From: UBA6120 sp035361955
GTDB taxonomy: Bacteria; Bacillota_I; Bacilli_A; RFN20; CAG-826
Assembly: GCA_035361955.1 (NCBI GenBank)
Contig: DAOSDC010000011.1
Location: forward strand, 1 to 38,432
Length of the DNA stretch: 38,432 bases
Direction: 5' to 3'
The notes under the pieces are model-generated. The model was not told the origin of the DNA, made no database searches, and saw nothing but the letters and a program-made list of their open reading frames with translations. A program made the translations under genes and the position numbers. Position 1 is the first letter of the stretch. Every line of letters starts with the position of its first letter. Positions 23,907 through 31,715 of this stretch are shown here, one piece after another.

Positions 23907-24626
23907 ATGATTTTGTTTACGTCCAATCTTGATGGCATCGTCCCAATCATCGTCATTGTCATCGCCGCCGTGTCAGTATTGACATTAGGATTACTCATCG
24001 CCGTTTTTATCCTTCAAAACATCGTCAGCGGTTATTTCTCAAGTAAAAAGTTCGCGGTTAAAAGCAAACACAAAGTCGAACCGCTTACCGGTGAAGAAAA
24101 ATTCGAGCTGATGGTGTTCAACAACAACGTCAACGAAGCACGAATTCTTAGTTTTGGATTCTTGTACCGCAGCAATTCGGTCGATTTCTTCGATACTTTC
24201 ATTGAGAACGAATTATTACCTAAAGACACCAAAGTCATAATTACTTCGCGTGATTTCATTAAACTGGAAATCGAGGCCAAACACCTCCAAGACATTATTC
24301 GTAAACATAATGACGGCAAAGTACGCGTCGACCCTGTCTATGCTTACGTTACCGACATTGGCGGCAACATCATTAAGTATCCGGCACGCGAAGTTCGTCG
24401 CATCGTTTTTCGCCATTTCAAAGCAATAGACGATGAGCGGAAAGCCACTGAAAAAGCCGCGAAACAAGAAGCAACGCGCATCAAGCGCGAAGCGGCTCAG
24501 GCGGCGCGCACCAAAGCATGGTCGGAATTCACCGATAAATTAGCAAAAAAACCAAAGGCCGAACCGAAGCCGGAACCAAAGCCGGAGAAGGAAGCGCCTA
24601 AAGCCGACGAAAAACAAGCCGAATAG
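23907..24626 (+). CDS. Membrane-anchored protein with charged C-terminal tail
   Basis: The 239-aa protein of unknown function has one N-terminal membrane helix (about 10-38). A globular region follows (40-170), with FELMVFNNNVNEARILSF and a possible beta-rich fold. A basic/acidic helix (175-215) and a low-complexity tail of Lys-Pro-Glu repeats (218-239) end it. The long soluble part is probably cytoplasmic. AGGAGG precedes the ATG. A strong terminator follows, so it is transcribed alone. Confidence 0.6.
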   Translation: MILFTSNLDGIVPIIVIVIAAVSVLTLGLLIAVFILQNIVSGYFSSKKFAVKSKHKVEPLTGEEKFELMVFNNNVNEARILSFGFLYRSNSVDFFDTFIENELLPKDTKVIITSRDFIKLEIEAKHLQDIIRKHNDGKVRVDPVYAYVTDIGGNIIKYPAREVRRIVFRHFKAIDDERKATEKAAKQEATRIKREAAQAARTKAWSEFTDKLAKKPKAEPKPEPKPEKEAPKADEKQAE

Positions 24627-24634
24627 AAAGGATG

Positions 24635-24660
24635 AAACCAGGGCTTCCCTGGTTTTTGTT
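24635..24660 (+). terminator. Rho-independent terminator
   Basis: AAACCAGGG / CCCTGGTTT with a CTT loop, followed by TTG TT. It ends only six bases before the galM start codon. Confidence 0.8.
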
Positions 24661-24665
24661 ATGCC

Positions 24666-25685
24666 ATGAAAATTGATATTGTCCCATTAAACATTGACAA
24701 AGCCGTGCTATGCACGCTACAAAATGACCACGGTCTGAAATTGACATTAACCAATTTCGGAGCAGCCATCGTTAGCCTCTATGCGCCTGATCGGGCCGGA
24801 ACTAGCGAAAACGTCACGCTGACATATGCCAATCTTGATGATTTTTTTCATTCGACACAGTTTTTTGGCAAAACGGTCGGACGTACCGCGGGCCGGATAC
24901 CCAATTCCATAATTAAAATCGGGCATGAAACATATGCGCTTGAAAGCGCGTTTGGACGACACACGCTCCATGGCGGCGTGCATTCGTTTGCCTTTAAACT
25001 TTTTACGTTTAAATTGCTCGAATTTGGCGAAAAGACGACTGTCCAGTTTCGTTATATTTCCCCATTTGGTGAAGGCGGATTTCCCGGCCAAGCACGTATT
25101 GACGTTTTTTACACTTTGTTTGAAAACCGTAACGAAGTATTGATCGAATACGAGGCGACGACCGATTTCCCAACGCCGATTAACCTTACCAACCATACCT
25201 ATTTCAATCTGTCGGGCTTTGCCAAGCGCGATGTTTTAGATCACGAACTGCAAATGAATACGCCGCTTTTCTTTGAAATTGACGAAGAATTGATTTTAAC
25301 GCAACAAATGCCCGTTAATCGCGTGATGGACTTTCGAAAACCCAAGCAAATTGGAGAAGACATTGAAGACGAAAAACTACAACGATCGAAAGCTTTTGGT
25401 TACGACCATACGTTTAAGACAAATGGCGATGATCTTGCCGTTGTGCTGTCTGATGCGACATCTGGTCGTCGTTTGAAGATGTTTGCCAATTATCCGGCCG
25501 TCAATATTTATACCGATAACTATCATAGCGGTAAAATACTCGACCAAGGTCAAAGCGATCGGCGCTACTCGGGCATCGCCATCGAGCCGGAATTTGTTCC
25601 GATTGAGCTTGATACCTATATATTGCAACCAGAAGATACTTATCGCCGGCATATCAAACTTGTGTTTGACATCACCGACAAATAG
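24666..25685 (+). CDS. galM: Aldose 1-epimerase (mutarotase)
   Basis: It interconverts alpha and beta anomers of galactose/glucose before phosphorylation. The 339-aa length is normal. Motifs: GRTAGRI, HTLHGGVHSF with the first catalytic His, NLTNHTYFNLSG with the second, and the C-terminal GIAIEPEF containing the catalytic Glu. The start lies directly behind a terminator and has no RBS or clear promoter, so how it is expressed is uncertain. It is followed by galT and galK, completing a Leloir set without galE. Confidence 0.94.
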   Translation: MKIDIVPLNIDKAVLCTLQNDHGLKLTLTNFGAAIVSLYAPDRAGTSENVTLTYANLDDFFHSTQFFGKTVGRTAGRIPNSIIKIGHETYALESAFGRHTLHGGVHSFAFKLFTFKLLEFGEKTTVQFRYISPFGEGGFPGQARIDVFYTLFENRNEVLIEYEATTDFPTPINLTNHTYFNLSGFAKRDVLDHELQMNTPLFFEIDEELILTQQMPVNRVMDFRKPKQIGEDIEDEKLQRSKAFGYDHTFKTNGDDLAVVLSDATSGRRLKMFANYPAVNIYTDNYHSGKILDQGQSDRRYSGIAIEPEFVPIELDTYILQPEDTYRRHIKLVFDITDK

Positions 25686-25705
25686 ACGAATACCTGTTCG
25701 CGATT

Positions 25706-25716
25706 TATGGTAAAAT
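25706..25716 (+). promoter_or_regulatory. Extended -10 promoter of galT (leaderless)
   Basis: TATGG followed by TAAAAT (25711-25716) matches the TRTGN extended -10. Six bases separate it from ATG 25723. Confidence 0.55.
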
Positions 25717-25722
25717 CTAGTC

Positions 25723-27219
25723 ATGAACGCGATTGTTGACAAATTATTGGCATATGCCACGATCCATCTTGATCTTCGGGAAGAGGATGTCGTTTTTTTC
25801 CGTAATCGCATCTTGGAAACTTTAAAATTGAATGACTACGAACCGCAGCAAGTCGATCTTGACGCGATTCGGCGCATGAGCGTTCCCGATGTGCTCGTCA
25901 ATGAACTTTGCGCCTATATCGAAGATCGGCAAATCACACAAGATGATGATATCCAACGGATGGCGGGGTCGATTATCGGGGCATTGACGCCATTACCGAG
26001 CGTGGTCAACGATCGGTTCAAAACGCTTTACGCAATCAACCCGCATCAAGCTACCGATTATTTATACAACCTCCAAATAAAAAACGACTATATCAAGAAA
26101 ACGTTCGTCGATACAAATATCCACTGGATTGCCAATTTTAACGACAATTTTTTGGAGATTACCATTAACATGTCAAAACCCGAGAAGCGGAATGAAGACA
26201 TCGCTAGATTAGTCACCGCGGCACCATCTGGCTATCCTAAATGCGTGTTATGCCAAGATAACGTCGGATATTACGGGCATAGTTCCCATCCCAATCGCAC
26301 AAATCTGCGTACGATTGATCTTGATTTGGACGATGAACCGTGGTTTTTCCAGTATTCACCTTATGTTTATTACGATCGTCATTGTATCGTCATCGACAAA
26401 GACCATCGTCCGATGGAAATATCCGATCGCAATTTGCGCAAATTATTGGCTTTCATCGATCAATTTCCACATTTCTTCATCGGATCAAATAGTGATTTAC
26501 CGATTGTCGGGGGCTCGATTTTAAACCACGAGCACTTTCAAGGCGGCGCCCATTTGATGCCGCTGATGTATGCTCGTACCAATCAAGAAATTACACTAAA
26601 TAAATTTCCAGGCGTTAGTTGTCACACGCTTAAGTGGTACAACACCGCATTTTTATTCCAAAGTGGTGATAAAGAAGCCCTTATTGCCGCAATCAATCAC
26701 ATGTACGCTTGTTGGAAAGATTATAGCGATGAGTCCGTCGATGTCATCGCCAAAACGACGAGTCGCCATAATACGGCGACGATCTTGGCGCGTATGAGCG
26801 AAGGACAATATCTCGTTTACGTTATTTTGCGCAATAACCGCGCCGATAAAACTTATCCTGGCGGTATTTTTCATGCCCATCCTGAGCATTATCACATAAA
26901 ATCTGAAGGAATCGGTTTGATTGAGGCCAGTGGTTTGTTCATCTTGCCATCACGGCTCAAGCGCCAATTGGCAACGATCGAAGAATGCTTAAAAGACCGT
27001 TTCACACCTGAGGTAATAGTGAAGATGAATCCTGATCTGTCGATTCATCAGTGCATGATTGAGCATTTATACGCCCATCCCGAAACCGATATCAAAAAAC
27101 AAATCGTCACTTACGTCAATAACGTGTGTCGGTCTATCTTGGTGAATACCGCCGTTTTCAAACATGACGAAAGTGGCCAACAAGCGCTGCATCGTTTTAT
27201 CAAGGTGTTCACTCGATGA
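25723..27219 (+). CDS. galT: UDP-glucose--hexose-1-phosphate uridylyltransferase (Firmicutes type)
   Basis: It exchanges UMP between UDP-glucose and galactose-1-phosphate. At 498 aa it belongs to the long GalT2 family of Firmicutes, not to the short E. coli-type GalT. The active site is H269-E-H271-F-Q273 in SILNHEHFQGG; the second His carries the uridylyl group. There is no Shine-Dalgarno; the -10 box ends six bases before the ATG. Its stop overlaps the galK start (ATGATG), so the two are translationally coupled. Confidence 0.95.
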   Translation: MNAIVDKLLAYATIHLDLREEDVVFFRNRILETLKLNDYEPQQVDLDAIRRMSVPDVLVNELCAYIEDRQITQDDDIQRMAGSIIGALTPLPSVVNDRFKTLYAINPHQATDYLYNLQIKNDYIKKTFVDTNIHWIANFNDNFLEITINMSKPEKRNEDIARLVTAAPSGYPKCVLCQDNVGYYGHSSHPNRTNLRTIDLDLDDEPWFFQYSPYVYYDRHCIVIDKDHRPMEISDRNLRKLLAFIDQFPHFFIGSNSDLPIVGGSILNHEHFQGGAHLMPLMYARTNQEITLNKFPGVSCHTLKWYNTAFLFQSGDKEALIAAINHMYACWKDYSDESVDVIAKTTSRHNTATILARMSEGQYLVYVILRNNRADKTYPGGIFHAHPEHYHIKSEGIGLIEASGLFILPSRLKRQLATIEECLKDRFTPEVIVKMNPDLSIHQCMIEHLYAHPETDIKKQIVTYVNNVCRSILVNTAVFKHDESGQQALHRFIKVFTR

Positions 27220-28409
27220 TGGGGCGAGTTCAACGCGTGAAGCAGACATTTATCGCGTCATTTCAAAACGAACCGACGCATTATTTTCAAAGTTCCGGTC
27301 GAGCCGAAATTTTAGGTAATCACACCGACCACCAAGGCGGTGCCGTTTTGGTGGCGGCCATTGATTTGACGATGATTGCTGCTGTCGCGCCCCGAGGTGA
27401 TGGGAAAATCGTGCTCATGTCAGAAGGCTATCCGAAAATCGAAGTTGCCATCGCTGATTTGGCCGTACGTCCATATGAATTCAGTAAAACCAGTGGCATA
27501 ATGCGTGGCGTTAGTGCCCGTTTATTACAGTTAGGATATCAAATCGGTGGCTTTTCTATTGCCCTTAATTCCACCATAAGACCCGGTTCGGGAGTTAGTA
27601 GCAGCGCCTCGATCGAATTGATGATCGCTAAAGTGCACTCCGTGCTTTATAACGATGATCGGCTCGATGCCGTCACGATGGCCAAGATTGCCCAATACGC
27701 CGAAAATACATATTTTGGAAAACCATCGGGACTGCTCGATCAAATGGGCATTGCTCTAGGAGGAATCAATTACATCGAGTTCGATAACATTGAAGCGCCT
27801 TACCATGAAGCGGTTCCTTATCCGTTTAACGATTTGCGTTTTCTTATTATCAACACCGGCGGAAGCCATACCGACTTGACTGAACATTACGCTGCGGTCA
27901 AAGATGATATGCGACAAATCGCCACTTTTTACGGCAAACGTCGCCTGATTGAAATTTCGCCAACCAAGTTTCAAGCCGATATTGTCACACTGGTGCGGTC
28001 TTATGGCGTGCGAGCTGTCAATCGCGCCCTGCATTTTTTCGGGGAATGCGATAATGTCAAAGCCGCTAAATACGCCTTGCTCAAAGGCGATCGCGTCGAA
28101 TTTTTGAAATACATTAACAAAAGCGGTCTTAGCAGCGAGCAATTGCTGGAGAACATTACTTATCAAGGAGATGTCGATAAAAAACTGCTAAAAGCGCTTA
28201 ATTTTGCCCGTTCCATCATCTCAAAAGGCGCTGTACGCGTTCATGGTGGCGGCTTTGCCGGCACGATATTGTGTATTATTCCCGACGATGAATATGGATC
28301 ATTCATCGAAGCGGCGGAACCTTATTTCAGCACCGACAACATTAGCGAAGTCCGCATCATCGATCAAGGTATCATGGAGCTTGACGTCGGTAACCTTAAC
28401 ATTGCGTGA
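27216..28409 (+). CDS. galK: Galactokinase
   Basis: This 397-aa GHMP kinase phosphorylates galactose at C1. The N-terminal signature reads GRAEILGNHTDHQGG, the Firmicutes version of GRxNLIGEHTDY. The ATP loop is RPGSGVSSSASIE, and the C-terminal GHMP motif is RVHGGGFAGTI. It overlaps galT by 4 bp. Its TGA stop also forms the TG of an extended -10 box for the small gene at 28434. Confidence 0.95.
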   Translation: MMGRVQRVKQTFIASFQNEPTHYFQSSGRAEILGNHTDHQGGAVLVAAIDLTMIAAVAPRGDGKIVLMSEGYPKIEVAIADLAVRPYEFSKTSGIMRGVSARLLQLGYQIGGFSIALNSTIRPGSGVSSSASIELMIAKVHSVLYNDDRLDAVTMAKIAQYAENTYFGKPSGLLDQMGIALGGINYIEFDNIEAPYHEAVPYPFNDLRFLIINTGGSHTDLTEHYAAVKDDMRQIATFYGKRRLIEISPTKFQADIVTLVRSYGVRAVNRALHFFGECDNVKAAKYALLKGDRVEFLKYINKSGLSSEQLLENITYQGDVDKKLLKALNFARSIISKGAVRVHGGGFAGTILCIIPDDEYGSFIEAAEPYFSTDNISEVRIIDQGIMELDVGNLNIA

Positions 28410-28433
28410 TATAATATCAAATTAGGAGCGGAT

Positions 28434-28583
28434 ATGAGCAAAGACAAAATCGGCGAACGACGCGAAGTGCCCATGTGGGTTGGCGAATCGAATGAGAAAA
28501 CCTTTATCGGCATCGTCAGTGCCTTACTGGTGATTGCCTTGTTAGTGCTGGGTTTGTTCATCTGGCTCGGCTATCCCGGATAA
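28434..28583 (+). CDS. Small single-helix membrane protein (49 aa)
   Basis: The short frame has good signals: an extended -10 TGA-TATAAT (28407-28415), AGGAG (28424-28428) and ATG 28434. The protein starts with a charged stretch (MSKDKIGERREVP). A single hydrophobic helix follows (about 23-43, TFIGIVSALLVIALLVLGLF) and then a short WLGYPG tail. A terminator follows directly. Its function is unknown. The position between the gal and feo units gives no clear hint. The promoter, RBS and terminator make a real gene likely despite its size. Confidence 0.65.
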   Translation: MSKDKIGERREVPMWVGESNEKTFIGIVSALLVIALLVLGLFIWLGYPG

Positions 28584-28595
28584 TACAAGAATAAG

Positions 28596-28619
28596 TAAGC
28601 CAGCAGGCTTATTTTTTTT
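28596..28619 (+). terminator. Rho-independent terminator
   Basis: TAAGCC / GGCTTA with an AGCA loop and eight T. It ends the gal/small-protein transcript. Confidence 0.85.
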
Positions 28620-28637
28620 ATTGGCTTATTAATTCGT

Positions 28638-28666
28638 TTGACTAATGACTTATAGTCATTTAATGT
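28638..28666 (+). promoter_or_regulatory. feo promoter with palindromic operator as spacer
   Basis: TTGACT (28638-28643) is followed by a 17-bp perfect palindrome, AATGACT-TAT-AGTCATT (28644-28660), and TAATGT (28661-28666). The palindrome fills the spacer exactly, an ideal position for a repressor, presumably iron-responsive. The ATG follows 11 nt after the -10 box, with no RBS. Confidence 0.6.
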
Positions 28667-28677
28667 TTTGTTAGCAT

Positions 28678-28953
28678 ATGAACAAGCATGTTAAACAAAA
28701 GAACTTAATCGTCGGTGCCTGTGGCCATCTAAGCGACCTTGACATCGGCCAATCCGCGAAAGTAATCGCCCTGCATGGCGATGACAAGGCACGTCGCCAA
28801 CGTTTGCTGGATATGGGCATCACTAGCGGCGTCATCATCAAAATTAAAAGAATTGCACCGCTTGGCGACCCCGTCGGTGTATTTTTGCGCGGTTATGAGC
28901 TGTTGCTTCGTCGTGAAGATATGGCCAACATCGATATCGAGGTCGTCGCATGA
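28678..28953 (+). CDS. feoA: Ferrous iron transport protein A
   Basis: The 91-aa SH3-like cytosolic protein supports FeoB. LSDLDIGQSAKVIAL and QRLLDMGITSGVIIKI match the family core, and the C-terminal GYELLLRREDMANIDIE is typical. It has no Shine-Dalgarno, and the predicted transcript leader is only about five bases. Its stop overlaps feoB (ATGA). Confidence 0.93.
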   Translation: MNKHVKQKNLIVGACGHLSDLDIGQSAKVIALHGDDKARRQRLLDMGITSGVIIKIKRIAPLGDPVGVFLRGYELLLRREDMANIDIEVVA

Positions 28954-30947
28954 GAATCGCCCTCGCCGGTAATCCAAACAGCGGTAAAACGACACTGTTC
29001 AACCTTCTGTGCGGCACCAATCAAAAAATCGGTAATTGGCCGGGAGTCACCATTGAGAAGAAAGCCGGTATTTGGCGGGGCACCGACATCGAGATTCTCG
29101 ATTTGCCCGGTATCTATTCGCTAGCACCGCATAGCGCTGACGAAGAAGTATCGCGCAAAGCACTTTTTACCGAACAACTCGATTTGATTATCAATATTGT
29201 TGATGCCACTTCGCTCGAGCGCAGTTTGTATTTGACGACGCAGTTACTGGAACTTGACACTGATATCCTCGTGGTTTTGAACATGGAAGACAATCTTGTG
29301 AAAAAAGGTCTTCAAGTCAATCATGCGATGCTTGGAAAACTGCTCGGCGTCTCCGTTTTGCCACTTTCGGCACTGAAAGAAACTGGTTTACGACAACTTG
29401 AAACAATCGTAAAGACGCAATCTTATCTGAAAAAAGAAACCAATAAAAAGATTTTCCCAGCCCCGATTGAAGATGAGTTGGCGACAGTCATGGCGCAAAT
29501 AGAAAGCAAACATCAACGGTTTGTGGCCGTTAAATTAATTGAAAACGATCGGTTGTTCCAGTATATCCATCCATCAGGATTAAGCGAGACCATCGAGAAA
29601 CTGGCCGATAAATACCAAGTCGATGCCATCGAGATGTTCGCCAATTGCCGGTATCGCTACATTGAAGGTTTGCGGGCTAACGTCGTGACCGCGGTTCCGA
29701 TTCACCATACGCTATCGGAAAAACTTGATCGTGTGTTCTTGCACAAAATATTCGCTTTGCCGATTTTTGGCGTCGTCATGTTCCTTACCTATTTTTTAAG
29801 CGTCGGGCTCGTCGGTAGTTTCACCGCCGATTTCATCGATTCGTCATTTGCAAATCTAACCGCTCTTATTACTACTCAATTGACGAATTGGGGTGCCAGC
29901 GTCTGGGCGACGTCGCTTGTTGGCGATGGTGTTTTGGCTGGAGTCACCACTTTGCTTATATTTGTTCCACAGTTGATCATGCTGTTTTTATTAATTGGCT
30001 TACTAGAAACCACCGGTTATATTGCTCGGATTTCGTTTTTCCTTGATAAAGTATTCGTCCGACTCGGGCTCAGCGGTCGCAGTTTAATTCCTTTCATCGT
30101 TGGCAGTGGCTGTTCGGTCCCGGCAATTTTATCAAGCCGCGCGATTGAAAACGAACAAGAGCGCAAGATGACGATTATGTTGACGCCTTTTGTCCCATGT
30201 TCGGCCAAATTGCCGATTATTGCCTTGTTTGCGGGTTTCTTTTTCCCCAACCATTCCGGCATCGTCTCGTTTTTGATGTATGCCTTGTCAGTGCTGGTCA
30301 TCGTTTTATCGGCATTGTTCTTAAAACGATTTTTCTTTAAAGGAAGACCAGGTTCATATATTAGCGAATTACCAGATTACCATTTGCCCAATCCCAAATA
30401 TTTAGCGATTGACGTGTTCGAGAAAACATGGGAATTCGTGCGTCGGGCAGGATCGATTATCATTTTAAGCAGTATCGCTATTTGGCTGTTGGCCTCATTT
30501 GATTGGCGCTTCAACTACGGAATTGACCCATCTGATTCGATGTTGGCCGGTATTGGTAATTTATTCGCCTGGCTGTTTTATCCGATGCTGGGCGGCAATA
30601 TGTCCTGGGGTGCGGCCGTGGCTGCTTTCCAGGGTTTGATTGCTAAAGAAAACGTCGTCGCTTCAATGGCCGTAATCGCCGGACTTTCTAGCGATACAGG
30701 CAGCGGTCAGCTGATTTTCGCTCCCGATGGCTTGTTTGCATTTTTTACGCCGGTAACATCGATTGCTTTCATTGCTTTCAACTTATTTAGCGCTCCATGC
30801 ATCGCTTCGATTGCGGCCATGCGCCGTGAATTCGGGACCAAACGCATGATGGGATATGCGATACTGTATCAAACACTGTTTGCTTGGCTAATTGCTTCGT
30901 TAATTGGCGGAGTTGGCACACTGATTATGATGGGGATAAATTCATGA
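28950..30947 (+). CDS. feoB: Ferrous iron transporter B
   Basis: The 665-aa membrane protein takes up Fe2+. The N-terminal G domain has G1 GNPNSGKT (7-14), G3 DLPG and G4 NMED (the FeoB variant of NKxD). After a helical spacer, the membrane part carries the two Gate regions, including GSGCSVPAILSSRAIE and LTPFVPCSAKLPI with the conserved Cys residues proposed in iron passage. It overlaps feoA upstream and the small Feo protein downstream by 4 bp each, so all three are coupled. Confidence 0.97.
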   Translation: MRIALAGNPNSGKTTLFNLLCGTNQKIGNWPGVTIEKKAGIWRGTDIEILDLPGIYSLAPHSADEEVSRKALFTEQLDLIINIVDATSLERSLYLTTQLLELDTDILVVLNMEDNLVKKGLQVNHAMLGKLLGVSVLPLSALKETGLRQLETIVKTQSYLKKETNKKIFPAPIEDELATVMAQIESKHQRFVAVKLIENDRLFQYIHPSGLSETIEKLADKYQVDAIEMFANCRYRYIEGLRANVVTAVPIHHTLSEKLDRVFLHKIFALPIFGVVMFLTYFLSVGLVGSFTADFIDSSFANLTALITTQLTNWGASVWATSLVGDGVLAGVTTLLIFVPQLIMLFLLIGLLETTGYIARISFFLDKVFVRLGLSGRSLIPFIVGSGCSVPAILSSRAIENEQERKMTIMLTPFVPCSAKLPIIALFAGFFFPNHSGIVSFLMYALSVLVIVLSALFLKRFFFKGRPGSYISELPDYHLPNPKYLAIDVFEKTWEFVRRAGSIIILSSIAIWLLASFDWRFNYGIDPSDSMLAGIGNLFAWLFYPMLGGNMSWGAAVAAFQGLIAKENVVASMAVIAGLSSDTGSGQLIFAPDGLFAFFTPVTSIAFIAFNLFSAPCIASIAAMRREFGTKRMMGYAILYQTLFAWLIASLIGGVGTLIMMGINS

Positions 30948-31144
30948 CATTGATCGATGGCGTCATATTGACGTTTGTGATAGTAATTATTGGGCTCCTT
31001 ATTTGGTATTTGGCGTCCGTGAAAACAAGCGGTGGCGCTTGCGCATCGTGCAGCGCGCGTAGCAGCAAACGTTTTTCAAGTAAGAAAAACCAATCACGGA
31101 TGGTCGATGCCTATCGAGAAACTTATCACAAAAGTCGCTTATAG
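30944..31144 (+). CDS. Small FeoB-associated Cys-containing membrane protein
   Basis: The 66-aa protein starts at ATG 30944, overlapping the feoB stop. It has one membrane helix (about 5-26), a GGACASCSAR segment with two Cys spaced by two residues, and a basic tail. Small proteins of this layout commonly follow feoB in Firmicutes and are annotated as FeoB-associated Cys-rich membrane proteins. A role in FeoB assembly or iron handling is inferred from position. Confidence 0.8.
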   Translation: MTLIDGVILTFVIVIIGLLIWYLASVKTSGGACASCSARSSKRFSSKKNQSRMVDAYRETYHKSRL

Positions 31145-31166
31145 ACCGTATAATGAAGGATATATT

Positions 31167-31700
31167 ATGGATAAATCATTGCTAAAAATACCTGATGAAA
31201 TCAAAAGAGATTGGCGTTTGCCCGTTTATTTGCTCGCCGTCAGCGTAATTTTATTCGTTTCATTGGTCATGAATCTATTTCCGTCATTCCAAGTGTTTGA
31301 CGCAATCACAGGCGCAATCACCGATAATGTCAGTGGTTTCGTGGCAAATTTCGGCGGGATGTCGCTTGATACTTATTATCCGCTATTGTTTGGCATATCC
31401 GCGCAAGCGTTTGTTATTATCGGCGCCATATCCGCGCTGGCGTTTTCGCTTTTGCTGAAACTACGTCGGACTGATGGTGTGCGCCGCTTTAGTCTGATTA
31501 TCATCTCGTTATCAGCAAATCTTTTGGCGCTTGTGATGCTATTCATTTCGCTAATCCAATTCAAGGAAGTTAATGGTCTTGCCCTTGCTGGTCTTGACGC
31601 TCGCTATCATTATGGCCTTGTGTTGCAAGCAATGCTTTTATTCACGGCCGGATACATCCAATGGTTTTTCTTCATCAAGATTCGCCATTACATCAAATAA
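31167..31700 (+). CDS. Four-helix membrane protein, unknown function
   Basis: The start is at ATG 31167 with GAAGGA upstream and TATAAT at 31149-31154, giving 177 aa. Four hydrophobic helices (about 20-42, 72-98, 108-130 and 145-170) are separated by short loops. The region LLKLRRTDGVRRFS is basic and probably cytoplasmic. No known motif was seen. It lies between the feo genes and the amylase lipoprotein, 15 nt before the latter, so it may be co-transcribed with it. Confidence 0.55.
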   Translation: MDKSLLKIPDEIKRDWRLPVYLLAVSVILFVSLVMNLFPSFQVFDAITGAITDNVSGFVANFGGMSLDTYYPLLFGISAQAFVIIGAISALAFSLLLKLRRTDGVRRFSLIIISLSANLLALVMLFISLIQFKEVNGLALAGLDARYHYGLVLQAMLLFTAGYIQWFFFIKIRHYIK

Positions 31701-31715
31701 CGTTAGGAGAACACT

